Shown piece after piece: positions 18,381-27,803 of a stretch of DNA of 64,000 bases (position 1 is its first letter; each line of letters opens with the position of its first letter). Location: positions 40,528 to 104,527 of the forward strand of contig DASSRK010000008.1 of assembly GCA_035701825.1 (NCBI GenBank). The letters are read 5' to 3'. Below the pieces are notes generated by a model, which was not told where the DNA came from, searched no databases, and saw only the letters and a program-made list of their open reading frames with translations. Position numbers and translations under genes: made by a program. Source of the stretch: CADEED01 sp035701825. Its GTDB lineage: Bacteria > Pseudomonadota > Gammaproteobacteria > Steroidobacterales > Steroidobacteraceae.

Positions 18381-19913
18381 TCAGGGCGTCGTGATCTGGA
18401 CGTTGGTCGGCGGGCTGGGCCGCACCGTGGACTCGCCGTACTCGTGCGCCCCGGCCTCGGGTGCGCTGCCCGCGTACGCGAGGTGCACACCCAATCCGTC
18501 CGTCCAGGTCGCCGAACGATCCAGCGTCAGTTCGTTCGTCGAGTAGTTGGCCGACACTATGCGAAACCGTTCGGTCTGGCCCTGGAGCTGGATCGTGTCA
18601 CCGACTTCGCCGGCGATGCCGAAACCGTCGTAGAACCACAGCGCATCCGTCACCTTGAGGACCTTGCCGCTGCCGGCGCCCGAGGCCTTGGTGACGAACA
18701 CGCCCTTGTCGATGAGCGCACTGCCCGCGGCCAGCGCGAGGTTGCGCGCGGCCTCGTCGACGAATGGCGGCGCGCTGGTGAGGATCGCGTTGTCCTGCAG
18801 CACGACCGCGCTGGTGTTGCCGATGCCGGTCTGCGTGTTCTCGCCCGAGCAGCCGACGTTCTTGTAGAGCAGGTTGTTGACGACGCGGTTGTTGGTGTAG
18901 CGCGCCGAGGTCGAGGAGCCGGAGGCGGCGATCGCCTCGCACTTGTTGGACACGAAGGTGTTGTTGTAGACGCGGTGCCCGTAGTTGTAGAGCGCCTCGT
19001 CCGAATACACCTGGAAGTTCAGCGCGCCGCCCTGGTTGTCGTAGAAGTCGTTGCGCCGCACGATGCCGTACTGGCCGGAGTACTGGATGCCGTTGTAGCG
19101 GTAGTCCTGTCCCGAGGCGAGCGTGTACGCGAAGCGGTTGCCCTCGACCAGGTTGTGCTTGGTCGCATCGAGCAGCACCGGCGCGTCGCTGGTGCCCTCG
19201 CAGTCGTAGATCTCGCCTATCTTCTGCGTCTCGTTGTAGAAGTAGTTGCCGCGGATCACGTTGTAGTTGCCGCAGCGCAGGCTGAAGATGCTGTGGCGGC
19301 CGGCGACGAAGTTGTTGCCTTCGATCACGTTGCGGTCGGACTGCTGGATGACGAGATCGTCGTTGCCGTCCTCGAAGGTGTTGTTCATCAGGCGGTTGTC
19401 GTTGCTCTGCACGAGCTTGAACCCGCCGGTGGTGCCATCGGCCGTGGCGCGCTTGAAGTGGTTGCCGGTGAAGCGGTTGAAGTGCGATTGCTCGAGCCGT
19501 GCCCAGCCGAGCGCGTTGTCGACCGTCAGCCCCTCGATCACCAGGTACGAACGGCCCGACAGGAAGATCTGCGGATCGGAGGCGCCGGTGAGCGTCACGG
19601 TCTCGCCGCTGTGCGCACGCACCGTGATCGGCGCCGACGACGTGCCGGAGCGCGGCGGCACCAGCCGCTCGGAGTAGCTGCCGGCGCGCACGTCGACGAT
19701 GTCGCCGGGCTGCGCGGCGTTCAGCGCGCTCGCCAGGGTGCGATAGGCCGCGGCCGTGCCGCCCGAGCAGGCGCGCGTGCTGGGTTGATAGGCCGTCGCG
19801 CAATCGGCGCCGAGCGACTTGTCGGCGTAGATCGTGGTGGCGCTGGCGACTCCGCTGGTGGCGAGCAGCAGCGTGGCGACGGGTAACAGTCGGGTGGTGG
19901 TGGTGGATGCCAT
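18381..19913 (-). CDS. Secreted right-handed parallel beta-helix protein
   Basis: A 510-residue exported protein built like its downstream neighbour. The ATG at 19913 puts the signal peptide first (MASTTTTRLLPVATLLLATS, cut near GVASA); a GTG at 19937 is the alternative. After an N-terminal strand region with PGDIVDVRAGSYSERL, a beta-helix of Asn-rich rungs follows (RLMNNTFEDGNDDLVI, NVIEGNNFVAGRHSIF, YNVIRGNYFY). Such helices are known in alginate-epimerase, pectate- and chondroitin-lyase-like enzymes. The end repeats the neighbour's pattern: AGAHEYG followed by VRPSPPTNVQITTP. It is 35 bases upstream of the neighbour and likely co-transcribed. Confidence 0.85.
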   Translation of the reverse strand: MASTTTTRLLPVATLLLATSGVASATTIYADKSLGADCATAYQPSTRACSGGTAAAYRTLASALNAAQPGDIVDVRAGSYSERLVPPRSGTSSAPITVRAHSGETVTLTGASDPQIFLSGRSYLVIEGLTVDNALGWARLEQSHFNRFTGNHFKRATADGTTGGFKLVQSNDNRLMNNTFEDGNDDLVIQQSDRNVIEGNNFVAGRHSIFSLRCGNYNVIRGNYFYNETQKIGEIYDCEGTSDAPVLLDATKHNLVEGNRFAYTLASGQDYRYNGIQYSGQYGIVRRNDFYDNQGGALNFQVYSDEALYNYGHRVYNNTFVSNKCEAIAASGSSTSARYTNNRVVNNLLYKNVGCSGENTQTGIGNTSAVVLQDNAILTSAPPFVDEAARNLALAAGSALIDKGVFVTKASGAGSGKVLKVTDALWFYDGFGIAGEVGDTIQLQGQTERFRIVSANYSTNELTLDRSATWTDGLGVHLAYAGSAPEAGAHEYGESTVRPSPPTNVQITTP

Positions 19914-20064
19914 GAGGCTGAGCAGTCTCCCATCCACGCCTTATGTACGTAAACGTGTCGGCTTACGCGGACGTCGGTGCGGGCCGACGATTTCCGAAGA
20001 GGATTAAGGCCTTAGCGAAAAGGGTGGCCCGGCTATTGGTAAATAGTTCAATTTCCCGGCGCGG
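19914..20064 (-). promoter_or_regulatory. Intergenic region upstream of beta-helix genes
   Basis: The 151 bases between the outer-membrane barrel gene and the first beta-helix gene hold several symmetric elements: a 6-bp inverted repeat CGTCGG/CCGACG at 19972-19989, a CGTAA/TTACG pair around 19948-19967, and the palindrome TAAGGCCTTA at 20005-20014. This AT-richer patch is the likely place for a separate promoter or partial terminator of the minus-strand run. No sigma-70 hexamers could be assigned with confidence. Confidence 0.35.
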
Positions 20065-21456
20065 CTAGCGCCGGGAGCGGGGGAACTCGAACGAGCCGCG
20101 CGCCGGACGGCTGCCCGGCATGTACATGAGCAGCACGCGCCCGACATTCTCGACGTAGCCGCCGCCCTCGAAGGTGGTGTCGCGCTCGCTGCGGCCGAAG
20201 CTCAGCTGCACCTGGGTGCGCGCGCCGAGGAATACCGCCGCGTAGGCCGTGGCGTCGCGGAAGGTGCTGCGTGAGTCGACGCGCTGCACGAAGTCTTCGT
20301 CTTCGTACGAGTAGTCGAAGCCCGCCGACCAGTTGGGCGAGAACTGCCACAGCAGCTGCAGCGCGGCGTACACGTGGTCGCGATCGTCGGTGGTGCTGAC
20401 GATGTAGCGGTCGGTGCCGGTCGAGGCGTTCAGGGTGGCGTACAGGCGGTTGCCGGTGTACTCGAGGTTGAATCCGAGGTACTCGAGCACGAACGGATCC
20501 GGGTTGACCGCGACTTCCGAGGTACGCGGACCATGGCCGCCGTAGGTCGCATCGAAGTGGATGGCGTCCGACGAACCGGTGAGTTCGTGGCTCGCGGTCA
20601 GCGTCAGGAACGTACGGCTCGACATCTGGCGCTGCAGGTTGACGCGCAGCAGCGGCTCATCCTCGTCGCTGTTGGGGAATTCGACGTTCGAATAGCCGCC
20701 CTCGATGCTCAAATCGGTGTACGCGCCGCTCACGATCCAGGTCAGCGAGTAGTCCTGGCCGTCGTAGTCGGGGAAATCCGATTCCGAGGCGTAGCGGATC
20801 TGGCGGCCGGCGACGCCGAGGCGCAGCGACTGGTGGTCGCTGATGAGGCGGCCGAGCGAGGCGCGCAGCACCACCGCCTGGCTGTCGGCGTTGGAGACTT
20901 CGTAGTCGGCACGTTCGTAGTGCACGGCCACCAGCGCCGCCGTGCGATCGCCGAACAGGTTCTGGTAGTTGAAGCCGGTCATCGCCAGGTTGAAGTTCTG
21001 GCGGTTGTTGGGTGAGTCGGCGGCGAGTTCGTCGACGCGCAGCGGCGAGAACACGTCCTCGGCGACCCAGGTCAGGTGCTCGGGCATGAACTCGTAACCG
21101 ATCTTGCCGTGCATGTTCGCCAGCAATTCGTCGGGATAGCTGTCCTCGGTGTAACGGTAGTAAGTCGCGGTGCCGTCGATGTCGGCGCTGAAGCGGCTGT
21201 CGGCCGGGCGCACGTAGCGGAAGCCGGCGATGGCGCCGAGGACCGTGTCCGACTGCGGATCGACGTCGGTGCGGTTGGTGTTGTCGGTCTGCTCGACGCT
21301 GGCGCCGAGCGCGAACGCGCTCTCGCCGTTGGCGCTGGTGCCCTTGCGGTCCGGGAACACCGTCTCGACCATCGACGGCCGGCGATTGGGAGCGGTCTGC
21401 GCCCAGGCCTGCGCGCTCGCGACGGCCAGCAGCAGGCAGGTGGCCGCGCGTCTCAT
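20065..21456 (-). CDS. Outer-membrane beta-barrel, XrtA-locus associated
   Basis: A 463-residue protein with a signal peptide (MRRAATCLLLAVASAQAWAQ) and alternating hydrophobic strands ending in an aromatic-rich pattern, as expected for an outer-membrane barrel. It resembles the uncharacterised outer-membrane proteins that accompany exosortase-A polysaccharide loci (the TIGR03016-type group), an assignment made from length, context and strand pattern. The natural role would be passage of the polymer across the outer membrane. The ATG at 21456 overlaps the tyrosine kinase stop (ATGA), so the two are coupled. The last residues (PRSRR) lack a classical C-terminal phenylalanine. Confidence 0.75.
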   Translation of the reverse strand: MRRAATCLLLAVASAQAWAQTAPNRRPSMVETVFPDRKGTSANGESAFALGASVEQTDNTNRTDVDPQSDTVLGAIAGFRYVRPADSRFSADIDGTATYYRYTEDSYPDELLANMHGKIGYEFMPEHLTWVAEDVFSPLRVDELAADSPNNRQNFNLAMTGFNYQNLFGDRTAALVAVHYERADYEVSNADSQAVVLRASLGRLISDHQSLRLGVAGRQIRYASESDFPDYDGQDYSLTWIVSGAYTDLSIEGGYSNVEFPNSDEDEPLLRVNLQRQMSSRTFLTLTASHELTGSSDAIHFDATYGGHGPRTSEVAVNPDPFVLEYLGFNLEYTGNRLYATLNASTGTDRYIVSTTDDRDHVYAALQLLWQFSPNWSAGFDYSYEDEDFVQRVDSRSTFRDATAYAAVFLGARTQVQLSFGRSERDTTFEGGGYVENVGRVLLMYMPGSRPARGSFEFPRSRR

Positions 21457-22325
21457 GGCGCGGGCTCGGTGACGGGCGCGCTGCTGTCGGGCGAATACCC
21501 GTAGCGCGTCTCGGGACGATACGGCGTCTGGTTGAGCAGCAGCGACACCGACGGGCCGCCGCCGATCTCGGTGATGGCGTCCATGACGTCGGAGCGCTGC
21601 GTGGTGCCGGCGTGCACCACCAGCACCGCCTGTCCCGCGACCTGCATCAGCGCGCGCGCCTCGCTGGTCAGCAGCAGCGGCGGGGAATCGAACACCGCGA
21701 CGCACGACGGATAGCGCGTGAGGAAATCGGTGACCAGGGTGCGCATGCGGGCGCTGGCCAGCAGTTCCGGCGCACCGCCGCGTGCCTTGCCGGCCGGCAC
21801 GAACATCATGCGCGGGCGCTCGACCGCCAGCATGGTCGACTCGATGTTGAGCGAGGGATCCTGCAGCAGGTCGAGCAGGCCGGGCTGGTTGTGCGCGCCG
21901 AGCGCCTCGGACAGTTCCTGCTTGGCGACGTCGCCGTCGAACAGCACGCAGGTCAGGTCGCGCTCCAGCGCGAGGTTCATGGCGAGATTGAGGCTGGTGA
22001 AGGTCTTGCCTTCACCGGACGTGCTGCTCGCCACGACGATCGAGCGCGCCAGCGCGCCGCGCTCGTTGCCGCGCTCGGCGGCGGAGGCGATCAGCGGGCG
22101 CTTGATGGCGCGGTATTGCTCCGCCAGCGAGCGCTCCATGTGCTCGGGCGGCAGCAGTCCACGCGTGCGCAGCTCGTGGAACGGCAGTTGGATGCTGGCG
22201 CGGGCGCGCGGCAGGACCACCGGTTCGGCGGCCCGCTCGGGTGCCGCGATCTTGGCCGGCGCCGAGGCGCTTTCCCGGGCCTTGTGGGCCTGGACCTTGG
22301 CGATCGCCTGTTCGATGAGACTCAT
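21453..22325 (-). CDS. Tyrosine autokinase (CpsD/CapB-type, XrtA-system)
   Basis: A 290-residue bacterial tyrosine kinase. Walker A is SSTSGEGKTF near residue 100, Walker A' VLFDGDVAK near 128 and Walker B CVAVFDSPPLL near 208. A tyrosine cluster near the C-terminus (TPYRPETRYGYSPD) supplies autophosphorylation sites. Such kinases pair with the Wzc/GNVR chain-length protein and set polymer length by a phosphorylation cycle; here the partner is the gene 3 bases upstream. The XrtA-associated variant is a stand-alone kinase separate from the membrane protein, as seen here. Confidence 0.9.
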   Translation of the reverse strand: MSLIEQAIAKVQAHKARESASAPAKIAAPERAAEPVVLPRARASIQLPFHELRTRGLLPPEHMERSLAEQYRAIKRPLIASAAERGNERGALARSIVVASSTSGEGKTFTSLNLAMNLALERDLTCVLFDGDVAKQELSEALGAHNQPGLLDLLQDPSLNIESTMLAVERPRMMFVPAGKARGGAPELLASARMRTLVTDFLTRYPSCVAVFDSPPLLLTSEARALMQVAGQAVLVVHAGTTQRSDVMDAITEIGGGPSVSLLLNQTPYRPETRYGYSPDSSAPVTEPAP

Positions 22326-22328
22326 GGG

Positions 22329-23948
22329 TTAGGCTCCGGACTTCAATCTGCGCAACATGGCGACCACGTAGTTGTCGGTCAGCAATACGAACAGGCAGGC
22401 CACCGGCAGCAGCGACACCGCGACGGCGAAGCGCCGTACCGCGACCGTCTGCAGCGCGCGCCAGCTGTCCGGGCGCGCGATGCTGATGGCGCCGAGCACG
22501 CGCAGGCCGGTGAATTCGGCCAGCGAGCGCGCGGTCTGGAACACCGGGCGCATGAGGTGCAGCACGTAGGCGGTGCCGGCGCCCGCGGCCAGCGCCAGGA
22601 CCAGCGCGCCGATGATCAGCAGGCTGCGCTTGGGCGCGACGGGCTCGATCTTCGCGACCGGCGGGTCGATGACCGTGAATTTCACGGCGCCGGTCTCGTC
22701 GGCTTTGTCGGAAAGGCGGGCACGCTCGAGGCGCTCGACCATCGACTGGTACTGCGCGCGCGTCACGCCGTAGTCACGATTGAGTCGCGCGAATTCCGCT
22801 TCGACCGCCGGGGCGGTGTCGGCCAGCTTGCGCAACTCGGCGCTGCGGCGTTCGTGGTCGGAGATCTGGCCGCGCAGCGCGGCGATCTCGACTTCGAGGT
22901 CGTTGAGCGAGACCTGGATGCGCTGGTAGACCGGATTCAGGAAGGCCTTCTGGCCACCGGCGTCCGCGAGGTTGCCGGACTTCAAGGCTTCGAGTTCCTT
23001 GACCTGGCGCTGCTTGAGCTCCTCGATGGTCTCGCGCATCGCGATGACTTCCGGGTGCTTGTCGGTGAAGCGCAGCAGCAGGTCCTGCAACTTGGCTTCC
23101 GCTTCCTGCAGGCGCGAGGCGGTGTCGGAGCCCGCGAGCGCACCGCCGCGCGAGGCGCTGCCGCTCACCGGTGAATCGGTCACCGGCGCGTACGGCGTCT
23201 CGCCGCGCAGCTGGGTCAGGAGCTCCGAGCGGCGCATCTCGGCGACGCGCAACGCGGCGCGATCCTTCTCGAGGGCATCGGTCGCGGTCTGCAGGCGCGA
23301 GAAGTAATCGCCGCTCTCGCCGGGCACCAGGCCCATGTTGCGGCGCTTGAAGTCCGCCAGCCGGTTCTCCGCCTCGGACAGGCGGCGTTCGTAGTCGCGG
23401 ATCTGCTCCTGCAGGAAGGCCTGCGCGGTTTCCTGGCCGGCGCGCTTCTTGCCGATGACTTCCTCGACGAAGGTGTCGAGCAGCATCTTGACGATGGCCA
23501 CGCTGCGTTCGCGGTCGTGGTCGTCGTAGGCGATCGTATAGAGGTAGTTGCCGGTGCCGCGGGTGGCTTCGACCGACAGGTCGATTTTCTTGCCGAGCTT
23601 CTCGATGAGCTCCTCGCTGTCGAGCGGGCTCTCATTCTTCTTATGCAGCTTGGCCTCGTTGGCGATCTTCTGCAGGGTCGGGCGGCTCAGCAGCGCCTGG
23701 CGCACCAGGTCGAGCTGCGATTGCACGTCCGAGTCGATGGCCAGGCCCTGCAGCAGCGGCCGCAGCTCGGTCGAAGTCTCGACGTAGATGCGCGCGCGCG
23801 CCTGGAACACGTCGGGCAGTACGCAGATCAGCAGCCAGAGGGGGACCGCGACCGCCCACGCGACGATCACCGCGGTGCGGCGAAAGCGCCATGCGCCACG
23901 GATCTCGTCCTTGACGAACTGCAGTTGTGAGTCGATTCCGGATGACAA
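22329..23948 (-). CDS. Polysaccharide chain-length determinant (Wzz/GNVR, XrtA-type)
   Basis: A 539-residue polysaccharide co-polymerase. An N-terminal membrane helix (residues 28-45, VIVAWAVAVPLWLLICVLP) is followed by a Wzz domain, a long periplasmic coiled coil (about 160-420, rich in E, K, R and L; EQIRDYERRLSEAENRLADF), then a second membrane helix (SLLIIGALVLALAAGAG) and a further hydrophobic segment near the end (VSLLPVACLFVLL). No kinase domain is fused, consistent with the separate tyrosine kinase next to it. It forms the inner-membrane part of the export complex and sets chain length. Confidence 0.9.
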   Translation of the reverse strand: MSSGIDSQLQFVKDEIRGAWRFRRTAVIVAWAVAVPLWLLICVLPDVFQARARIYVETSTELRPLLQGLAIDSDVQSQLDLVRQALLSRPTLQKIANEAKLHKKNESPLDSEELIEKLGKKIDLSVEATRGTGNYLYTIAYDDHDRERSVAIVKMLLDTFVEEVIGKKRAGQETAQAFLQEQIRDYERRLSEAENRLADFKRRNMGLVPGESGDYFSRLQTATDALEKDRAALRVAEMRRSELLTQLRGETPYAPVTDSPVSGSASRGGALAGSDTASRLQEAEAKLQDLLLRFTDKHPEVIAMRETIEELKQRQVKELEALKSGNLADAGGQKAFLNPVYQRIQVSLNDLEVEIAALRGQISDHERRSAELRKLADTAPAVEAEFARLNRDYGVTRAQYQSMVERLERARLSDKADETGAVKFTVIDPPVAKIEPVAPKRSLLIIGALVLALAAGAGTAYVLHLMRPVFQTARSLAEFTGLRVLGAISIARPDSWRALQTVAVRRFAVAVSLLPVACLFVLLTDNYVVAMLRRLKSGA

Positions 23949-23958
23949 GTTGGCTTCC

Positions 23959-24567
23959 TCAGAAACGCGATTCGGGGACGATCAGCACGTCGCCCGGCAT
24001 CAGCACGGTGTTGGTCCGCATGTCGCCCTTCGACACGATGTCATCGAGGCGCACCTTGATCTCGCTGCGCTTGCCGTCGACGGTGCGCACGATCTTGGAG
24101 CGGTTGCCGGCGGCGAACTCGGTGAGCCCGCCGGCGGCGAGCACCACGTCGAGCGCGGTCAGGCCGGCGCGAAACGCGACGCCCTGCGGATTCTTGAGCT
24201 GGCCGACGACCTTGATCTCGTTCTGCACGTTGTGCGGCACCAGCACGATCACGTTGACCTGCGGCGAACGGATGTACTGCGAGAGCACGCCCTCGATGTC
24301 GCGCGCCAGCTGGTCGGTGCTCTTGCCGTTGGCGATGATGTTCTCGACCAGCGGGGTGGTGATGCGGCCGTCCGGCTTCACCGGCACGCTCACGGTGAGC
24401 TCCGGGTTGCGCCACACGAAGATCTGCAGCTGGTCGCCGGGACCGATCAGGTAGTTGGCATCGGTCTTCGACTGCGCCGGCGCCGGCTCCTGGGCGTTCG
24501 CGGCCATGGACATGGCCCATAGCGCGGCGACTGCCAGTAGTCCGCTGGCAATGTTCTTCATCGACAT
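23959..24567 (-). CDS. Polysaccharide export protein (Wza/EpsE type)
   Basis: A 202-residue periplasmic/outer-membrane exporter component. After a signal peptide (MKNIASGLLAVAALWAMSMAANA) comes the poly-export domain (YLIGPGDQLQIFVWRNPELT) and a SLBB-like domain (VVGQLKNPQGVAFRAG, LDVVLAAGGLTEFAAGN). There is no lipobox. AGGAGA lies 4 bases before the ATG at 24567 and 10 before the ATG at 24561; both are workable, and a GTG at 24570 is too close. It is the first gene of the minus-strand envelope run and diverges from the sugar transferase at 24952. Confidence 0.9.
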   Translation of the reverse strand: MSMKNIASGLLAVAALWAMSMAANAQEPAPAQSKTDANYLIGPGDQLQIFVWRNPELTVSVPVKPDGRITTPLVENIIANGKSTDQLARDIEGVLSQYIRSPQVNVIVLVPHNVQNEIKVVGQLKNPQGVAFRAGLTALDVVLAAGGLTEFAAGNRSKIVRTVDGKRSEIKVRLDDIVSKGDMRTNTVLMPGDVLIVPESRF

Positions 24568-24850
24568 CACGTCTCCTGACGTTGGGGGGCGGCCAGAGGG
24601 GTGGAAAGATAGCCGACATCCCGAAACCCTACGGGCAAGGTTGGGGGGCCGGGATCCGACACTGTGACCTGCTTCGCACCTCGCCCGCAGGCGCGGTTCC
24701 GGGTGTGCATGACGTAACGCGGTCCATGCGCCGGCGCTCCCGGGGCCGGCGGGCCAGCGGATGAAAATCAGGGACTTGGGCGTGATGGCGGCCTTTGCCT
24801 GGCGCCGGGGTCCGCGCCGCGCGAGAACCGTTCCAGGCGCCGCTTCGCGT

Positions 24851-24865
24851 CGGGTCTGTGACCCG
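24851..24865. promoter_or_regulatory. Inverted repeat CGGGTC-N3-GACCCG
   Basis: A perfect 6-bp inverted repeat with a 3-base spacer in the divergent promoter region, followed directly by two tandem GTTCAC copies. Possible operator; no known factor can be named. Confidence 0.35.
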
Positions 24866-24891
24866 GTTCACGTTCACCAGTCGGCAGTTCA

Positions 24892-24908
24892 TTACAGTCG
24901 GGCTGTAA
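24892..24908. promoter_or_regulatory. Inverted repeat TTACAG-N5-CTGTAA
   Basis: A perfect 6-bp inverted repeat 44 bases before the ATG at 24952. Its right arm is the start of the CTGTAAAATTC element (24903-24913) that recurs before the polyketide synthase gene. It is a candidate binding site for the local regulator. Confidence 0.4.
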
Positions 24909-24951
24909 AATTCTTCGACGCCGGCCGCAGCGAACCGACAACTAACAACGC

Positions 24952-26301
24952 ATGCAGCTCTCCATTCCTCTCGCATTCCTCGGCCTCATCGAGACCGCCC
25001 TGCTGCTCGCCGCCTGGCTGGCGGCGGCGCACCTGGTCGCCGGCGAGGACCCCTGGTCGAGGGCGGTGTACTTCACCGCGGTCATGCTGCTCAGCCTGTT
25101 CGCGCTCGGCATGTTCATCGCGCGCCAGCGTGCGCGCTTCGGCGGCATCCTGGTGCGCATCGTCACCGCGGTCGGCCTCGGCACGTTCGCGGTGGCGGGG
25201 CTATTCTGGCTGATGCCGCACCAGGAACTGGATTTCATGGAGCTGGCCGCCGCGGCGCTGTTCGCCTTCGCGGGCCTCGGCATCAGCCGCACCGTCTACC
25301 GGCGCGTCGCCGAGAGCGCGCTCTTCAAGCGGCGCGTGCTGGTGTACGGGGCCGGCATCATGGCCGAGTCGCTGTCGCACCTGCGCCGCCGCACCGACCG
25401 CGCCGGCTTCGAGATCGTCGGTTTCGTGCGGCCCGAGGACCAGCTGTGCGTGGTCGACAACAGCCGCATCATCGCCCCGCATGCGCGCCTCGCGCAGACC
25501 TGCCGCCAGCTGAAGATCGACGAGATCGTGATCGCCATGGACGACCGGCGGCGCGCGTTTCCGCTCGACGAGATGCTCGAGTGCCGGCTCGACGGCCGCG
25601 AGGTCACCGAGCTCGTGACCTTCCTCGAGCGCGAGACCGGGCGCGTGCGCGTCGACGTGTTGAATCCGAGCTGGATGATTTTCGCGAACGGCTTCCGGCG
25701 CAATCGCTTCCGCCTCGCGGTGACGCGGCTGTTCGACATCTGCGCGAGCCTCGTCATCCTGGTGTGCGCGCTGCCGGTGATGCTGCTGACCGCCATCGCC
25801 ATCAAGCTGGAAGACGGCCCGCGCGCGCCGGTGTTCTACCTCTCGACCCGGGTCGGCAAGCGCGGCAAGCCGTTCAAGCTCATCAAGTTCCGCAGCATGC
25901 GTGTCGACGCCTGCGAGGAGCGGCGCCCGCGATGGGCGCAACCCGGCGATCCGCGCATCACGCGGGTCGGCGCGCTGATCCGCAAGCTGCGCATCGACGA
26001 GCTGCCGCAGGTGGTCAACGTGCTGCGCGGCCAGATGAGCTGCGTGGGCCCGCGTCCCGAGCAGCCGGAGTTCGTGGTGTCGCTCGAGGAGAGCATCCCG
26101 TACTACGCGCAGCGCCACTGCGTGAAGCCCGGGATCACCGGCTGGGCGCAGATCTGCTACGGCTACGGCGCCACCGACGAGGACGCGCAGGAAAAACTGC
26201 AATACGACCTGTACTACATCAAGAACAACAGCTTCATGTTCGACGTGTCGATCCTGCTGCAGACCGTCGAAGTGGTGCTGTTCGGCAAAGGTGCGCGCTG
26301 A
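24952..26301 (+). CDS. XrtA-type polyprenyl sugar-phosphate transferase
   Basis: A 449-residue priming transferase with the full-length architecture of the exosortase-A-associated group: four N-terminal membrane helices (to about residue 115), a Rossmann-like CoA-binding domain (VLVYGAGIMAESL near 126), the signature NPSWMIFANGFRR, and a C-terminal transferase domain from residue 255 with FRLAVTRLFDIC, FYLSTRVGKRGKPFKLIKFR, RIDELPQVVNVLRGQMS and KPGITGWAQICYGYGA. It would transfer a sugar phosphate to undecaprenyl phosphate. No clear Shine-Dalgarno precedes the ATG. The gene is followed after 2 bases by the PrsR-like regulator; in canonical loci a PrsK histidine kinase lies between them, and here it is absent. 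Confidence 0.92.
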   Translation: MQLSIPLAFLGLIETALLLAAWLAAAHLVAGEDPWSRAVYFTAVMLLSLFALGMFIARQRARFGGILVRIVTAVGLGTFAVAGLFWLMPHQELDFMELAAAALFAFAGLGISRTVYRRVAESALFKRRVLVYGAGIMAESLSHLRRRTDRAGFEIVGFVRPEDQLCVVDNSRIIAPHARLAQTCRQLKIDEIVIAMDDRRRAFPLDEMLECRLDGREVTELVTFLERETGRVRVDVLNPSWMIFANGFRRNRFRLAVTRLFDICASLVILVCALPVMLLTAIAIKLEDGPRAPVFYLSTRVGKRGKPFKLIKFRSMRVDACEERRPRWAQPGDPRITRVGALIRKLRIDELPQVVNVLRGQMSCVGPRPEQPEFVVSLEESIPYYAQRHCVKPGITGWAQICYGYGATDEDAQEKLQYDLYYIKNNSFMFDVSILLQTVEVVLFGKGAR

Positions 26302-26303
26302 AC

Positions 26304-27680
<1,377 letters not shown>

Positions 27681-27755
27681 CGCCGGAACGAGTGGGCGGC
27701 AGTTCACGTTTTTCGGCATGCGAACTCGCGCTTCGACTTAAGGGAGTGCGCCAGC

Positions 27756-27766
27756 CTGTAGGATTC
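27756..27766 (+). promoter_or_regulatory. CTGTAGGATTC element upstream of polyketide synthase
   Basis: This 11-mer matches CTGTAAAATTC at 24903-24913 except at two purine positions (CTGTARRATTC). It ends 37 bases before the ATG at 27804, and the other ends 38 bases before the ATG at 24952. The 123-base gap between the regulator and the polyketide synthase gene therefore probably carries its own promoter. Confidence 0.4.
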
Positions 27767-27803
27767 CGCCGATCGCGTCCGGGGGCGGGGACTGTGTAAG
27801 CCA

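Larger units (their letters stand above)
24568..24951. promoter_or_regulatory. Divergent promoter region between epsE-like gene and sugar transferase
   Basis: These 384 bases separate two divergent polysaccharide transcription units and contain no plausible gene. They contain a perfect inverted repeat CGGGTC-TGT-GACCCG (24851-24865), a tandem GTTCAC-GTTCAC just after it (about 24865-24876), and a second inverted repeat TTACAG-N5-CTGTAA at 24892-24908 that overlaps the CTGTAAAATTC element. A TAAAAT at 24906-24911 could serve as a -10 box; I found no convincing -35 box or sigma-54 GG/GC pair. Control by the PrsR-like regulator encoded at 26304 is an inference. Confidence 0.5.

Noticed and set aside
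16705..19913. PEP-CTERM sorting tails on the two exported beta-helix proteins
   Set aside because: Neither protein ends in a V-P-E-P motif followed by a membrane helix and basic tail, so they are not exosortase substrates of the classical kind.
24571..24951. A sigma-54 (-24/-12) promoter for the polysaccharide genes
   Set aside because: I expected one because of the PrsR-like regulator but found no GG-N10-GC pair with good flanks in the divergent region.
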